Source of the DNA: JAJAZB01 sp964244295 | GTDB taxonomy: Bacteria > Bacteroidota > Bacteroidia > Cytophagales > Spirosomataceae | Direction: 5' to 3' | Assembly: GCA_964244295.1 (NCBI GenBank) | Contig: CAXTIG010000019.1 | Span: 44,410-108,409, forward strand | DNA length: 64,000 bases | Shown: positions 38,880 through 45,971 of the stretch, in pieces | Layout of the letters: every line of letters begins with the position of its first letter | Position numbering within the stretch: the first letter of the stretch is position 1 | Notes under the pieces: generated by a model | Database searches by the model: none | Told to the model about the DNA's origin: nothing | The model's input: the letters and a program-made list of their open reading frames with translations, nothing else | Made by a program: the position numbers and the translations under genes

Positions 38880-40121
38880 TTATCCCAACAACAACCCCGC
38901 CAACGTCGCCGAAAGGTAACTCGCCAGCGTACCGCAAATCAGGGCTTTGATGCCGAGTTTGGCCAGGTCGGCGCGGCGGGAGGGGGCCAGTTCGCCGATG
39001 CCGCCAATCTGGATGGCGACCGAACTGAAGTTGGCAAAGCCGCAGAGCGCGAAGCTGGTGATGGCGATGGTTTTAGGGTCGAGGGTGCCTTTGATTTTGA
39101 CCAAATCGAGGTAGGCCACGAATTCGTTGACCACCATTTTGGTGCCCATCAGCGCCCCGGCGGCTTCGACGTCTTTCGAGGGCACGCCCATCGCCCAGGC
39201 GAAGACGGAGAAGAATTTTCCCAAGAGAAAATTCATGCTCAGTTCGGGCAGCCCGGCCAGGCTACCGACCCGGCCCAGAATCGCGTCGATGAGGGCGATC
39301 AGGGCAATGAAGCCGATGAGCATGGCAATCACGTTGAGGCCCACTTTCAGCCCTTCACTGGCCCCGCTGGCGATGGCATCGACGAGGTTGGCGTGGGTTT
39401 TCTTTATTTCGAGTTTCACGTAACCCCGCGTTTCGGATTTTTCGGTTTCGGGAAACACGATTTTTGAAATCACCAGCGCCCCCGGCGCGGCCATCAGGCT
39501 GGCCGCCAGCAGGTACGGCGCGGGCACGTCGAGCGAAATGTACACGGCCATGACGCCCCCGGCGATGCAGGCGAAGGAGCCGGTCATCGAGGCCATCAGT
39601 TCGGAGTTGGTCATGTTTTTCAGGTAGGGCTTGATCATGATTTGCGCCTCGACCTGCCCCACGAAGGTGCTGGCTACGTTGCTCAACGCCTCGGCCCCGC
39701 TCACGTCCATGAGCCAGTACACGCCCCGCGCAATCAGCCCGACGATGCGCTGCATGATGCCCAGGTGGTAAAAAATATTGACCAGCACCGCCACGAAAAT
39801 GATGGTGGGAATGACTTTGAAGAAAAACACGAAGTCGTTGCCGGAGCCGAAAGCCCGGCGCATCAGGTCACTCTTCACCAGCGAGCCAAACACGAATTCC
39901 GCTCCCCGGTCGGCGTTGATGAGGACTTTGTTGACCAGTTTGCCGAGGTAATCAAAAATCCGCTGACCGGTTTCGGTTTTAAGGATAAACACGGCCAGGG
40001 CCGATTGCAGCAGCAGCCCCACCCCCACGGTGCGGTAGTTGATGGCGCGGCGGTTGTTGGACATCGCGAAGGCGATGCCCAGAATCAGCACAATGCCCAG
40101 AAGGCCGGTAAAACGTTCCAT
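38880..40121 (-). CDS. Concentrative nucleoside transporter (NupC/CNT family)
   Basis: From the ATG at 40121 (MERFTGLLGIVLILGIAFAM) there are 413 residues, all typical of CNT: N-terminal SNNRRAINYRTVGVGL, SALAVFILKTETGQRIFDYL, FVGQVEAQIMIKPYL, NEFVAYLDL and the final TITSFALCGFANFSSVAIQIGG. It imports nucleosides with sodium or protons. It is transcribed alone, upstream of the TA-methyltransferase operon on the same strand. Confidence 0.93.
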   Translation of the reverse strand: MERFTGLLGIVLILGIAFAMSNNRRAINYRTVGVGLLLQSALAVFILKTETGQRIFDYLGKLVNKVLINADRGAEFVFGSLVKSDLMRRAFGSGNDFVFFFKVIPTIIFVAVLVNIFYHLGIMQRIVGLIARGVYWLMDVSGAEALSNVASTFVGQVEAQIMIKPYLKNMTNSELMASMTGSFACIAGGVMAVYISLDVPAPYLLAASLMAAPGALVISKIVFPETEKSETRGYVKLEIKKTHANLVDAIASGASEGLKVGLNVIAMLIGFIALIALIDAILGRVGSLAGLPELSMNFLLGKFFSVFAWAMGVPSKDVEAAGALMGTKMVVNEFVAYLDLVKIKGTLDPKTIAITSFALCGFANFSSVAIQIGGIGELAPSRRADLAKLGIKALICGTLASYLSATLAGLLLG

Positions 40122-40231
40122 TCGATGAAGACTCAGGTGGTTTGGTGGGTAGCGTGCAAAACAAAGCCGCACTGGTTTTAAAACCGGTGCGGCGTTCGGC
40201 TACCAAAAATAGCCAACTTCCCGAAATAGCC

Positions 40232-40264
40232 AACTTCCCGGAAGTTTAAAACTTCCGGGAAGTT
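40232..40264. repeat. AACTTCCGGGAAGTT palindrome doublet
   Basis: Same type as 16859-16894, with a partial third unit at 40214-40223. On the minus strand its bases encode the last residues (TSRKF) and the TAA stop of the coiled-coil gene. Confidence 0.88.
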
Positions 40265-40779
40265 CGTCCCCGCCACCAGACCAACCCCGCCAGCCCCAGT
40301 GCCAATAGCACCACCGCCGTAGCAATCTGAAACGTGCGCTCGGTCTGGGCTTCGGCGGTTTTACGGAGTTCGCGCTCGGCTTTCAGGCGGGCATCCATTT
40401 TCTTCACCCGCTCGGCGAGTTCGTTGCTTTCGTCCAGGAAGGAATTGGTCTGGTTGGTCAAATCGCCGGTTTTGGTTTGCAGGCGCAGGGCCTGCAACTC
40501 CAGCCGTTCGCGCTCTTTCGCATTAATCGTACTCAGACGGGCCAGCACCTGGTTGTCTTTGGCCACGATTTTTTCGAGCGTGGCGATGATGTCCCGCAGG
40601 TCGTTCTTCGATTTCCCCCCAAACAGTGCGTGGTTTTGCTGCTGAAAATAATCCCAGTCTTTGTACAGTTTGCTGCGCTGGGCAATGAGTTGGGTGAGCG
40701 TTGAGTCGGCGGTGTAGGAAGTCGGCGTTTGGGCGGTGGCGGAAACCGCGAGGAGGCAGATCGCAAAAAATAAACGCAT
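40246..40779 (-). CDS. Exported coiled-coil protein with C-terminal membrane anchor
   Basis: 177 residues: signal peptide (MRLFFAICLLAVSATA), a long coiled coil (about residues 60-145, ARLSTINAKERERLELQALR), and a C-terminal membrane helix (IATAVVLLALGLAGLVWW) with WRGRTSRKF after it. The last residues come from the palindrome. No family is recognised; a structural or sensor role in the envelope is possible. Confidence 0.6.
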   Translation of the reverse strand: MRLFFAICLLAVSATAQTPTSYTADSTLTQLIAQRSKLYKDWDYFQQQNHALFGGKSKNDLRDIIATLEKIVAKDNQVLARLSTINAKERERLELQALRLQTKTGDLTNQTNSFLDESNELAERVKKMDARLKAERELRKTAEAQTERTFQIATAVVLLALGLAGLVWWRGRTSRKF

Positions 40780-40818
40780 GGGAAAAAGGGTAGTTGAACA
40801 GCGATGTAACGCCGTACC

Positions 40819-41877
40819 TCACGACAACCGTGGGGAGGCAAGAATTTTTTTGAGCCGTTCGATGGCTTCCGGCTCGATGGCCGGAAAATTGGCGATGCGA
40901 AAGGTCGTGTCTTTCCAGGCTCCGTAGCCGTTGCCCAGCGTGATACCGGATTCGGTGCAACGTTGTTTGACCGCCTTGATTTCTTCCGGTTTCCCCTCGA
41001 CGGCAATCACCGTATCCGAGCGCACGGCGGGATTTTTAACCAACGGTTGCCAGGACGTTTCTTTTTCCAAAAACCGGTACCACTCCGCCGCTTGGTGCCG
41101 GAGCCGGGCGGCTACTTCGGCGATGGGCGGCACTTGCTGCATCACCCGGTTGAGCAGGTAAATGCCCAGGCCGTTGGGCGTGTGGTGCGTCTGGAAGTGC
41201 CGGGCGTTTTCGTCGATAAAAAGCAGGCTGTTGTAGTGCTTGCGCTCGCCGAGGGTTTCGGCGTGGCGGAGCGCCTTCGGCGAACAGACCAGCAGCGCCA
41301 GCCCCGCCGGGAGGCCGAAGCATTTTTGCACCGAGGCGAACCACACGTCGCCCCCATTCCAGTCGAAATCGACCCCGGCCATCGAGGAGGTGGCGTCGAT
41401 GCACTTCAGGCCCGTCAGGTTTTGAAAACCGCTCAGGTCGCGGAGTTGGGTACCGTTGGAAGTTTCGTTCTGGGTCAGGCACACCACGTCGTAGTGGTTG
41501 TAGGCCAGAAAATCGAAGCCGTCGCGCTGGGTGAGCACCTCGTCCACGTCGAACGAAACGGCCTCGGTTTTTTCGTGCAGCTTTCCCGCGTACTCCCCCC
41601 ATTTTTGCCCAAAGGCCCCGTTGAAAAAATGCAGCGACCCCCGCCCCGTCAACGACTGCGCGATGATTTCCCAGCATTCCGTAGCGGACGAAACGAAGTA
41701 AATCGAGTAGTCGGCGGGGATGGACAGTTTTTCGCGGAGCAACGCGTCCGTTTCCCGCACTAAACCCATGAACGCCGGGCTGCGGTGGTTGGCACTGAGC
41801 AGTCCAGAGTCGTAGGCATCGCGCAAATAATCAGCGATTTGCGGGTAAAGTTGAGACGGGCCGGGGTAGAAAGTCAT
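40819..41877 (-). CDS. Class V aminotransferase (SerC / alanine-glyoxylate type)
   Basis: 352 residues starting MTFYPGPSQLYPQIADYL, the P-G-P start of alanine-glyoxylate/phosphoserine aminotransferases. Motifs: SSATECWEII, CIDATSSMAGVDFDW with the PLP-pairing Asp, and FASVQKCFGLPAGLAL with the Schiff-base Lys. Phosphoserine aminotransferase is a likely role, but the alanine-glyoxylate branch is possible. A separate serA is not nearby. An inverted repeat lies directly upstream. Confidence 0.8.
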   Translation of the reverse strand: MTFYPGPSQLYPQIADYLRDAYDSGLLSANHRSPAFMGLVRETDALLREKLSIPADYSIYFVSSATECWEIIAQSLTGRGSLHFFNGAFGQKWGEYAGKLHEKTEAVSFDVDEVLTQRDGFDFLAYNHYDVVCLTQNETSNGTQLRDLSGFQNLTGLKCIDATSSMAGVDFDWNGGDVWFASVQKCFGLPAGLALLVCSPKALRHAETLGERKHYNSLLFIDENARHFQTHHTPNGLGIYLLNRVMQQVPPIAEVAARLRHQAAEWYRFLEKETSWQPLVKNPAVRSDTVIAVEGKPEEIKAVKQRCTESGITLGNGYGAWKDTTFRIANFPAIEPEAIERLKKILASPRLS

Positions 41878-41937
41878 AGAGAAAAGAGGATAGAGTAGAG
41901 AGGATAGCGAAAGGCATTTATCTATCCTCTTTTCTCT
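41878..41937. repeat. 60-bp inverted repeat (GAGGATAGA type)
   Basis: AGAGAAAAGAGGATAGA pairs with TCTATCCTCTTTTCTCT. It lies between the aminotransferase start and the aroQ end; the right arm runs into the aroQ coding end. Confidence 0.8.
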
Positions 41938-42361
41938 CTCCTCGATCCACTAAAAACCGGATCGCCAATTCGTAGCCCTTCAACCCCAGTCCTACAATCA
42001 CGCCCTTCGCCTTCGCGCTCAGGTAGCTGTGGTGGCGAAATTCTTCGCGGGCGTGGACGTTGGAAATGTGAACCTCCACGGCGGGGGCCGGAATGGCCGC
42101 CAGCGCGTCGGCCAGGGCGATGGAGGTGTGCGTGAGCGCCCCCGCGTTGATGACCAGGCCGTCGAAGACGAAGCCGACTTCGTGAATTTTGTCCAGCAAC
42201 ACCCCCTCGTGGTTCGACTGGAAGTAGTGGAGTTCTACGTCAGGGAAAAGGCGTTTTAGTTCTTCAAAATAGTCCTCGAACGAGCGGTTGCCGTAGACGC
42301 CCGGCTCGCGTTTGCCGAGTAAGTTGAGGTTGGGACCGTTGAGGAGGAGGATGCAGGGCAT
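41918..42361 (-). CDS. aroQ: Type II 3-dehydroquinate dehydratase
   Basis: 147 residues, the normal AroQ length. Motifs: ILLLNGPNLNLLGKREPGVYG with the catalytic Tyr and Arg region, FQSNHEGVLLDKIHE, LVINAGALTHTSIALADAL and VEVHISNVHAREEFRHHS with the catalytic His. It forms 3-dehydroshikimate in aromatic amino acid synthesis. It is divergent from xerD, an order often seen in Bacteroidota. Its last residues (RGERKEDR) overlap an inverted repeat arm. Confidence 0.95.
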   Translation of the reverse strand: MPCILLLNGPNLNLLGKREPGVYGNRSFEDYFEELKRLFPDVELHYFQSNHEGVLLDKIHEVGFVFDGLVINAGALTHTSIALADALAAIPAPAVEVHISNVHAREEFRHHSYLSAKAKGVIVGLGLKGYELAIRFLVDRGERKEDR

Positions 42362-42362
42362 T

Positions 42363-42460
42363 GGTTATTGGGTTATTAGGTAATTAGGTTATTGGTTAAT
42401 CGTTACAGGTTCGGCGTACTTTTAGGGCCAATTAACCAATAACCCAATAACCTAATAACC
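42363..42460. repeat. 98-bp imperfect inverted repeat of GGTTATT units
   Basis: The arms are made of repeated (G)GTTATTGG/GGTTATTAG units that pair with AACCAATAAC/CCTAATAACC units. It fills the space between aroQ and xerD, including their promoters. Confidence 0.8.
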
Positions 42461-42467
42461 CTCTCCC

Positions 42468-43367
42468 GTGCTCTGGCAAAGCTATCTGAAAAACTTCAAA
42501 AACTACCTGACGCTCGAACGCGGGGCCTCGGTGCATACCCTCGACGCCTACCTGCGCGACGTGCAGAAACTGGCCGAGTACCTCGATTTGCAGGGGGAGG
42601 CCGTGGCTCCCACCGCCGTCACCGACGCGCACCTGTTCAACTTCCTCTACTACCTCGGCGAGTTGGGCGTGGCCCCGGCCAGTCAGGCGCGGATGCTGTC
42701 GGGGTTGAAGGCGTTTTTTAAATTTCTGTTGCTCGAAGAAGTCCTCGTCACCGACCCCACCGTCAATCTGGAATCGCCCCGGCTGGGCCGGAAATTGCCC
42801 GACACGCTGAGTTTTCCCGAAATCGAAACGCTGCTGGCGGCCATTGACCTTTCCACCCCCGAAGGCACCCGCAACCGGGCCATCGTCGAAGTGCTATACG
42901 GCGCGGGCCTGCGGGTGAGCGAACTGACGGAGCTAAAAATCAGCGAACTGCACTTCGACATCGGCTTTCTGCGCGTACGGGGCAAGGGCGAAAAAACCCG
43001 GCTCGTACCCCTGGGCCGCGACGCGATGAAATACACGCAACTCTACTTCGACGGCGTGCGCCGCCACCTGACGGTAAAAAAAGGCTCCGAAGACCACGTT
43101 TTTCTCAACCGCCGGGGCGGCAGCCTCAGCCGGGTCATGATATTTCTCATTGTGAAAGACTTAGCCGAAAAAATTGGTCTCCAGAAAACCATTTCTCCGC
43201 ACACCTTCCGGCATTCCTTCGCCACGCACCTCATCGAAGGCGGGGCCGATTTGCGGGCCGTCCAGGAAATGCTCGGCCACGAATCCATCACCACCACCGA
43301 AATCTACACCCACCTCGACCGCGATTATTTGCGGCAGGTGATGAAGGAGTTTCATCCTAGAGCATAA
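42468..43367 (+). CDS. xerD: Tyrosine recombinase XerD
   Basis: GTG start; 299 residues. An N-terminal SAM-like core-binding domain is followed by the catalytic domain with Arg149 in YGAGLRVSEL, Lys in RGKGEKTRLVPLG, His245 and Arg248 in HTFRHS, His in MLGHESI and the nucleophile Tyr in TTEIYTHLD. Resolves chromosome dimers at dif. It is divergent from aroQ and flanked by palindromes on both sides. Confidence 0.95.
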   Translation: MLWQSYLKNFKNYLTLERGASVHTLDAYLRDVQKLAEYLDLQGEAVAPTAVTDAHLFNFLYYLGELGVAPASQARMLSGLKAFFKFLLLEEVLVTDPTVNLESPRLGRKLPDTLSFPEIETLLAAIDLSTPEGTRNRAIVEVLYGAGLRVSELTELKISELHFDIGFLRVRGKGEKTRLVPLGRDAMKYTQLYFDGVRRHLTVKKGSEDHVFLNRRGGSLSRVMIFLIVKDLAEKIGLQKTISPHTFRHSFATHLIEGGADLRAVQEMLGHESITTTEIYTHLDRDYLRQVMKEFHPRA

Positions 43368-43368
43368 A

Positions 43369-43492
43369 AATTCCCCCTTTCAAGGGGGGTGCGTAAGGTG
43401 GTGCGGTGGGAGGGGGATGTTCTCGGTAGCCAGCCAACATCCCCCTGCTCACGCATAACCCCCGCCCCGCACCCCCCTTCAAAGGGGGAATT
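43369..43492. repeat. 124-bp inverted repeat (CCCCCTTTCAAGGGGGG type)
   Basis: The outer arms (AATTCCCCCTTTCAAGGGGG) pair and contain their own smaller palindrome; inner arms with ACATCCCCCT extend the stem with a few mismatches. It separates convergent xerD and the 132-residue gene, and its last bases form that gene's stop codon. Confidence 0.88.
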
Positions 43493-43889
43493 AATCCTCT
43501 GGATACGGAATAAACACGAACCGCGTGAAGTCGCCGTCTACGACGAAGAGGCAGGCGTACTCGTCGGGGGTTTTGTAGTTTTCTTTGAAGTACTCCACCG
43601 CGTCGGGAGCGATGATGTTGCGCTGGGTGAATTCTTCTAGAAAAGTGGCGTAGTAATGCCAGTCGTTTTCCTGCTCAAAGCGGCCCATCAGCAGCGTACC
43701 AATTGGTAATTCCTGCCGGGACGTGGCAAAAATCGGGAAGTCGGAAAAGCCCTGTTTCCGAACCAGGTAGGCGGCTTCTTTAATCAGTTCGGAAACTTTG
43801 GCAAAATCCGAGGAGATTTTACCGAGGTATTGCCCGTCGAGTTCGGGCGAGTTGGGGGAATTGGAAATGGATTCGGGTTCGTCAATCAT
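43491..43889 (-). CDS. Conserved hypothetical protein, 132 residues
   Basis: From the ATG at 43889 (MIDEPESISN) the protein is soluble and acidic, with FAKVSELIKEAAYLVRKQGF and a C-terminal YACLFVVDGDFTRFVFIPYPED. No named family is recognised. Its neighbours alanine dehydrogenase and tsaE are on the same strand. The TAA stop (43493-43491) is on the edge of a palindrome and the region before the start holds another palindrome. Confidence 0.6.
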   Translation of the reverse strand: MIDEPESISNSPNSPELDGQYLGKISSDFAKVSELIKEAAYLVRKQGFSDFPIFATSRQELPIGTLLMGRFEQENDWHYYATFLEEFTQRNIIAPDAVEYFKENYKTPDEYACLFVVDGDFTRFVFIPYPED

Positions 43890-43897
43890 AAAAATTA

Positions 43898-43967
43898 CGG
43901 AGTGGGGATTGCGGAATGCGGATTGAAAATGCCAATAGAAAATCCGCATTCCGCAATCCCCACTCCG
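43898..43967. repeat. 70-bp inverted repeat (GCGGAATGCGGATT type)
   Basis: Perfect 27-bp arms starting CGGAGTGGGGATTGCGG pair around a 16-bp loop. It lies between the ends of alanine dehydrogenase and the start of the 132-residue gene. Confidence 0.9.
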
Positions 43968-43973
43968 CATTTG

Positions 43974-45206
43974 TTACATTCTCGCCGCCAGCAGCAAACT
44001 CAAGTCTTTGAACCTCAGATTAAACTGCCGGGCGAGGGGGGCGTTGGTGAGGGTGCCTTTGTGGCAGTACACGCCTTTCATAAACCACTGGTTGGCAAAC
44101 ATCATTTCTTCGATGCCACCCAGCAGGCCGGTTTGGAGCAGAAACGGCGCGAACACGTTGCTCAACGCCACGCTCGCCGTGTGGGCCACCCGACTGGCAA
44201 TGTTGGGCACGCAGTAGTGAATCACGCCGTGCTTCGTGAACGTCGGGGCTTTGTGGGTGGTCATTTCCGAGGTCTCGAAATTACCGCCCTGGTCGATGCT
44301 CACGTCGATGAGCACCGTGTTGGGTTTCATCCGCTGCACCATGTCTTCGGTCACCACCATCGGGCTGCGGCTGCCTTCGGCGCGCATGGCCCCAATCACC
44401 ACGTCGGCGCGTTCGACGGCCTCGGTGAGCGTGTCGGAGTCGATGATGGACGTAAAAATCTGGTGTCCCAACGCGTAGCGCAGGCGTTGGAGGCGGTAAA
44501 TGTCTTTGTCGAAAATCTTGATTTCGGCCCCCAGCCCCAGGGCGGTGCGGGCGGCAAATTCGGCCACCGTGCCCCCGCCCAGAATCACCACGCGGGTGGG
44601 CGGTACGCCCGTGATGCCGCCCAGGATGATGCCGCGCCCGTTGTTGACGCTACTCAGGTACTCGGCGGCGATGAGCATCACGGTGCTGCCCGCAATTTCG
44701 CTCATGGCCCGGATGATGGGCATTCCGCCGCCTTTGTCTTCGATGTACTCGTAGGCCAGGCCGGTGATGTGTTTCTGGTTGAGGGCGCTGAAATAGTCAG
44801 CGTTCAGTTTGGGTACCGTCAACGCCGAAATCAGCGTGGTGCCGCGTTTCAAAAACTCGAATTCACTCTCCACGGGTGGTTCCACCTTCAGCACCACGTC
44901 GGCGGCGTAGGCTTCTTCGGGCGAGGGCACCACCTTCGCCCCCACTTCGCGGTAGGTGTGGTCGGTGAATTTGGCCCCCAGGCCCGCGTCGGTTTCCAGC
45001 ACCACGCGGTGGCCGTTGCGCACCAGCAGGGCCACGGCTTCGGGGGTGAGTGCTACGCGGTTTTCCTGCAACGACACTTCTTTCGGCAACCCAATCAGCA
45101 GGCTGTGCCGGTCCGTTTTCACGGCTTCCAGTTGCTCCTGCGGGTACAGGGCCGTTTGCTGGGCCAGGGCCTCGAAGCCGGTTTGTTGCAGTTGGGGCGT
45201 ACTCAT
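43974..45206 (-). CDS. ald: Alanine dehydrogenase
   Basis: From the ATG at 45206 there are 410 residues (longer than the usual 370 by an N-terminal extension of about 30). Motifs: IGLPKEVSLQENRVALTPEA (substrate Arg and Lys), TDHTYREVGAKVVPS, RVVILGGGTVAEFAA (NAD-binding glycine-rich loop), and SIDQGGNFETSEMTTH with the catalytic region. It interconverts alanine and pyruvate with NAD. It is upstream of the 132-residue gene on the same strand. Confidence 0.93.
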   Translation of the reverse strand: MSTPQLQQTGFEALAQQTALYPQEQLEAVKTDRHSLLIGLPKEVSLQENRVALTPEAVALLVRNGHRVVLETDAGLGAKFTDHTYREVGAKVVPSPEEAYAADVVLKVEPPVESEFEFLKRGTTLISALTVPKLNADYFSALNQKHITGLAYEYIEDKGGGMPIIRAMSEIAGSTVMLIAAEYLSSVNNGRGIILGGITGVPPTRVVILGGGTVAEFAARTALGLGAEIKIFDKDIYRLQRLRYALGHQIFTSIIDSDTLTEAVERADVVIGAMRAEGSRSPMVVTEDMVQRMKPNTVLIDVSIDQGGNFETSEMTTHKAPTFTKHGVIHYCVPNIASRVAHTASVALSNVFAPFLLQTGLLGGIEEMMFANQWFMKGVYCHKGTLTNAPLARQFNLRFKDLSLLLAARM

Positions 45207-45215
45207 CGGGTTACT

Positions 45216-45294
45216 TGTGAAATGTGAATGGTGAGGGGTGAAATGAAAAGCCTGATTAACTGGAAATATTTCACATTTCACCACTCACATTTTA
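45216..45294. repeat. Imperfect inverted repeat of GTGAAATGTGAATGG units
   Basis: The left side AAATGTGAATGGTGAGGGG and the right side CACATTTCACCACTCACA are complementary with some mismatches. The right arm encodes the tail (KCEW) and the stop of tsaE on the minus strand. Confidence 0.8.
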
Positions 45295-45703
45295 TCATTC
45301 GGCTACCGTCTGGATTTGCCTGAATGCTGATGTTTAGGTATTCCGGGGGCCAGAGGCTGGGAATTTTGGAAGGCCATTCGACGAAACAGAAGTTTCCGGA
45401 ATCAAAATATTCTTCCACCCCCAGGTCCAACGCTTCGGTTTCGGTTTTGATTCGGTAAAAATCGAAGTGGTAAATCACCTCGCCGCTGGCGGTAGCGTAT
45501 TCGTTGACCAGCGCGAAGGTCGGGCTTTGCACGGCGCTTACCACGCCCAACCGGCGGCAGAGGGATTTGATAAACGTGGTTTTTCCCGTTCCCATTTCGC
45601 CCTCGAACAGCCAGACTGAGCGGTTTTTACCCCATTCCAACACCGCCTGGGCGGCTTCGTCGATTTCGTTGAGGCGGGCGTAGTGAACGGTTGTTTGGAG
45701 CAT
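45278..45703 (-). CDS. tsaE: tRNA threonylcarbamoyl modification ATPase TsaE
   Basis: 141 residues with Walker A GEMGTGKTTFIKSL, then SPTFALVNEY, FDFYRIKTETEALDLGVEEY and FVEWPSKI, all TsaE hallmarks. It supports synthesis of t6A37 in tRNA with TsaB and TsaD. Its final residues (MIKCEW) and stop come from the palindrome at 45216-45294, suggesting the natural C-terminus was replaced. Downstream is alanine dehydrogenase. Confidence 0.95.
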   Translation of the reverse strand: MLQTTVHYARLNEIDEAAQAVLEWGKNRSVWLFEGEMGTGKTTFIKSLCRRLGVVSAVQSPTFALVNEYATASGEVIYHFDFYRIKTETEALDLGVEEYFDSGNFCFVEWPSKIPSLWPPEYLNISIQANPDGSRMIKCEW

Positions 45704-45762
45704 GGGGTTAGGAAAAGCTCCGCGAATTTACGGATAAAGTACCTTAAGGCCCGTTAAGCCCC

Positions 45763-45829
45763 TGTCACGCTGAGCTTGTCGAAACGCCTTTTGGCGTAAA
45801 AAAGGCGTTTCGACAAGCTCAGCGTGACA
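45763..45829. repeat. 67-bp inverted repeat (TGTCACGCTGAGC class)
   Basis: Perfect arms of 31 bp starting TGTCACGCTGAGCTTGTCG pair with a short loop. It lies between tsaE and isochorismate synthase, divergent genes, so it sits in the promoter region of both. Confidence 0.9.
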
Positions 45830-45971
45830 ACCTGTTGACCCATTTTTGAAATTTAAATCCGCTTTTTTCGGAAATTCTCTCTCCCACGAATCTTGGCTTC
45901 TTTTTTTCAGTTATGGCTTCGCACGCCGTTGGGCCACGGTCTCCGTGACACAACTCTTCCCAGTTCGCTGC

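Noticed and set aside
42363..43492. Integrative element around the XerD-type recombinase
   Set aside because: The recombinase is the housekeeping XerD by length and context next to aroQ; flanking repeats differ in sequence and are not attachment sites.
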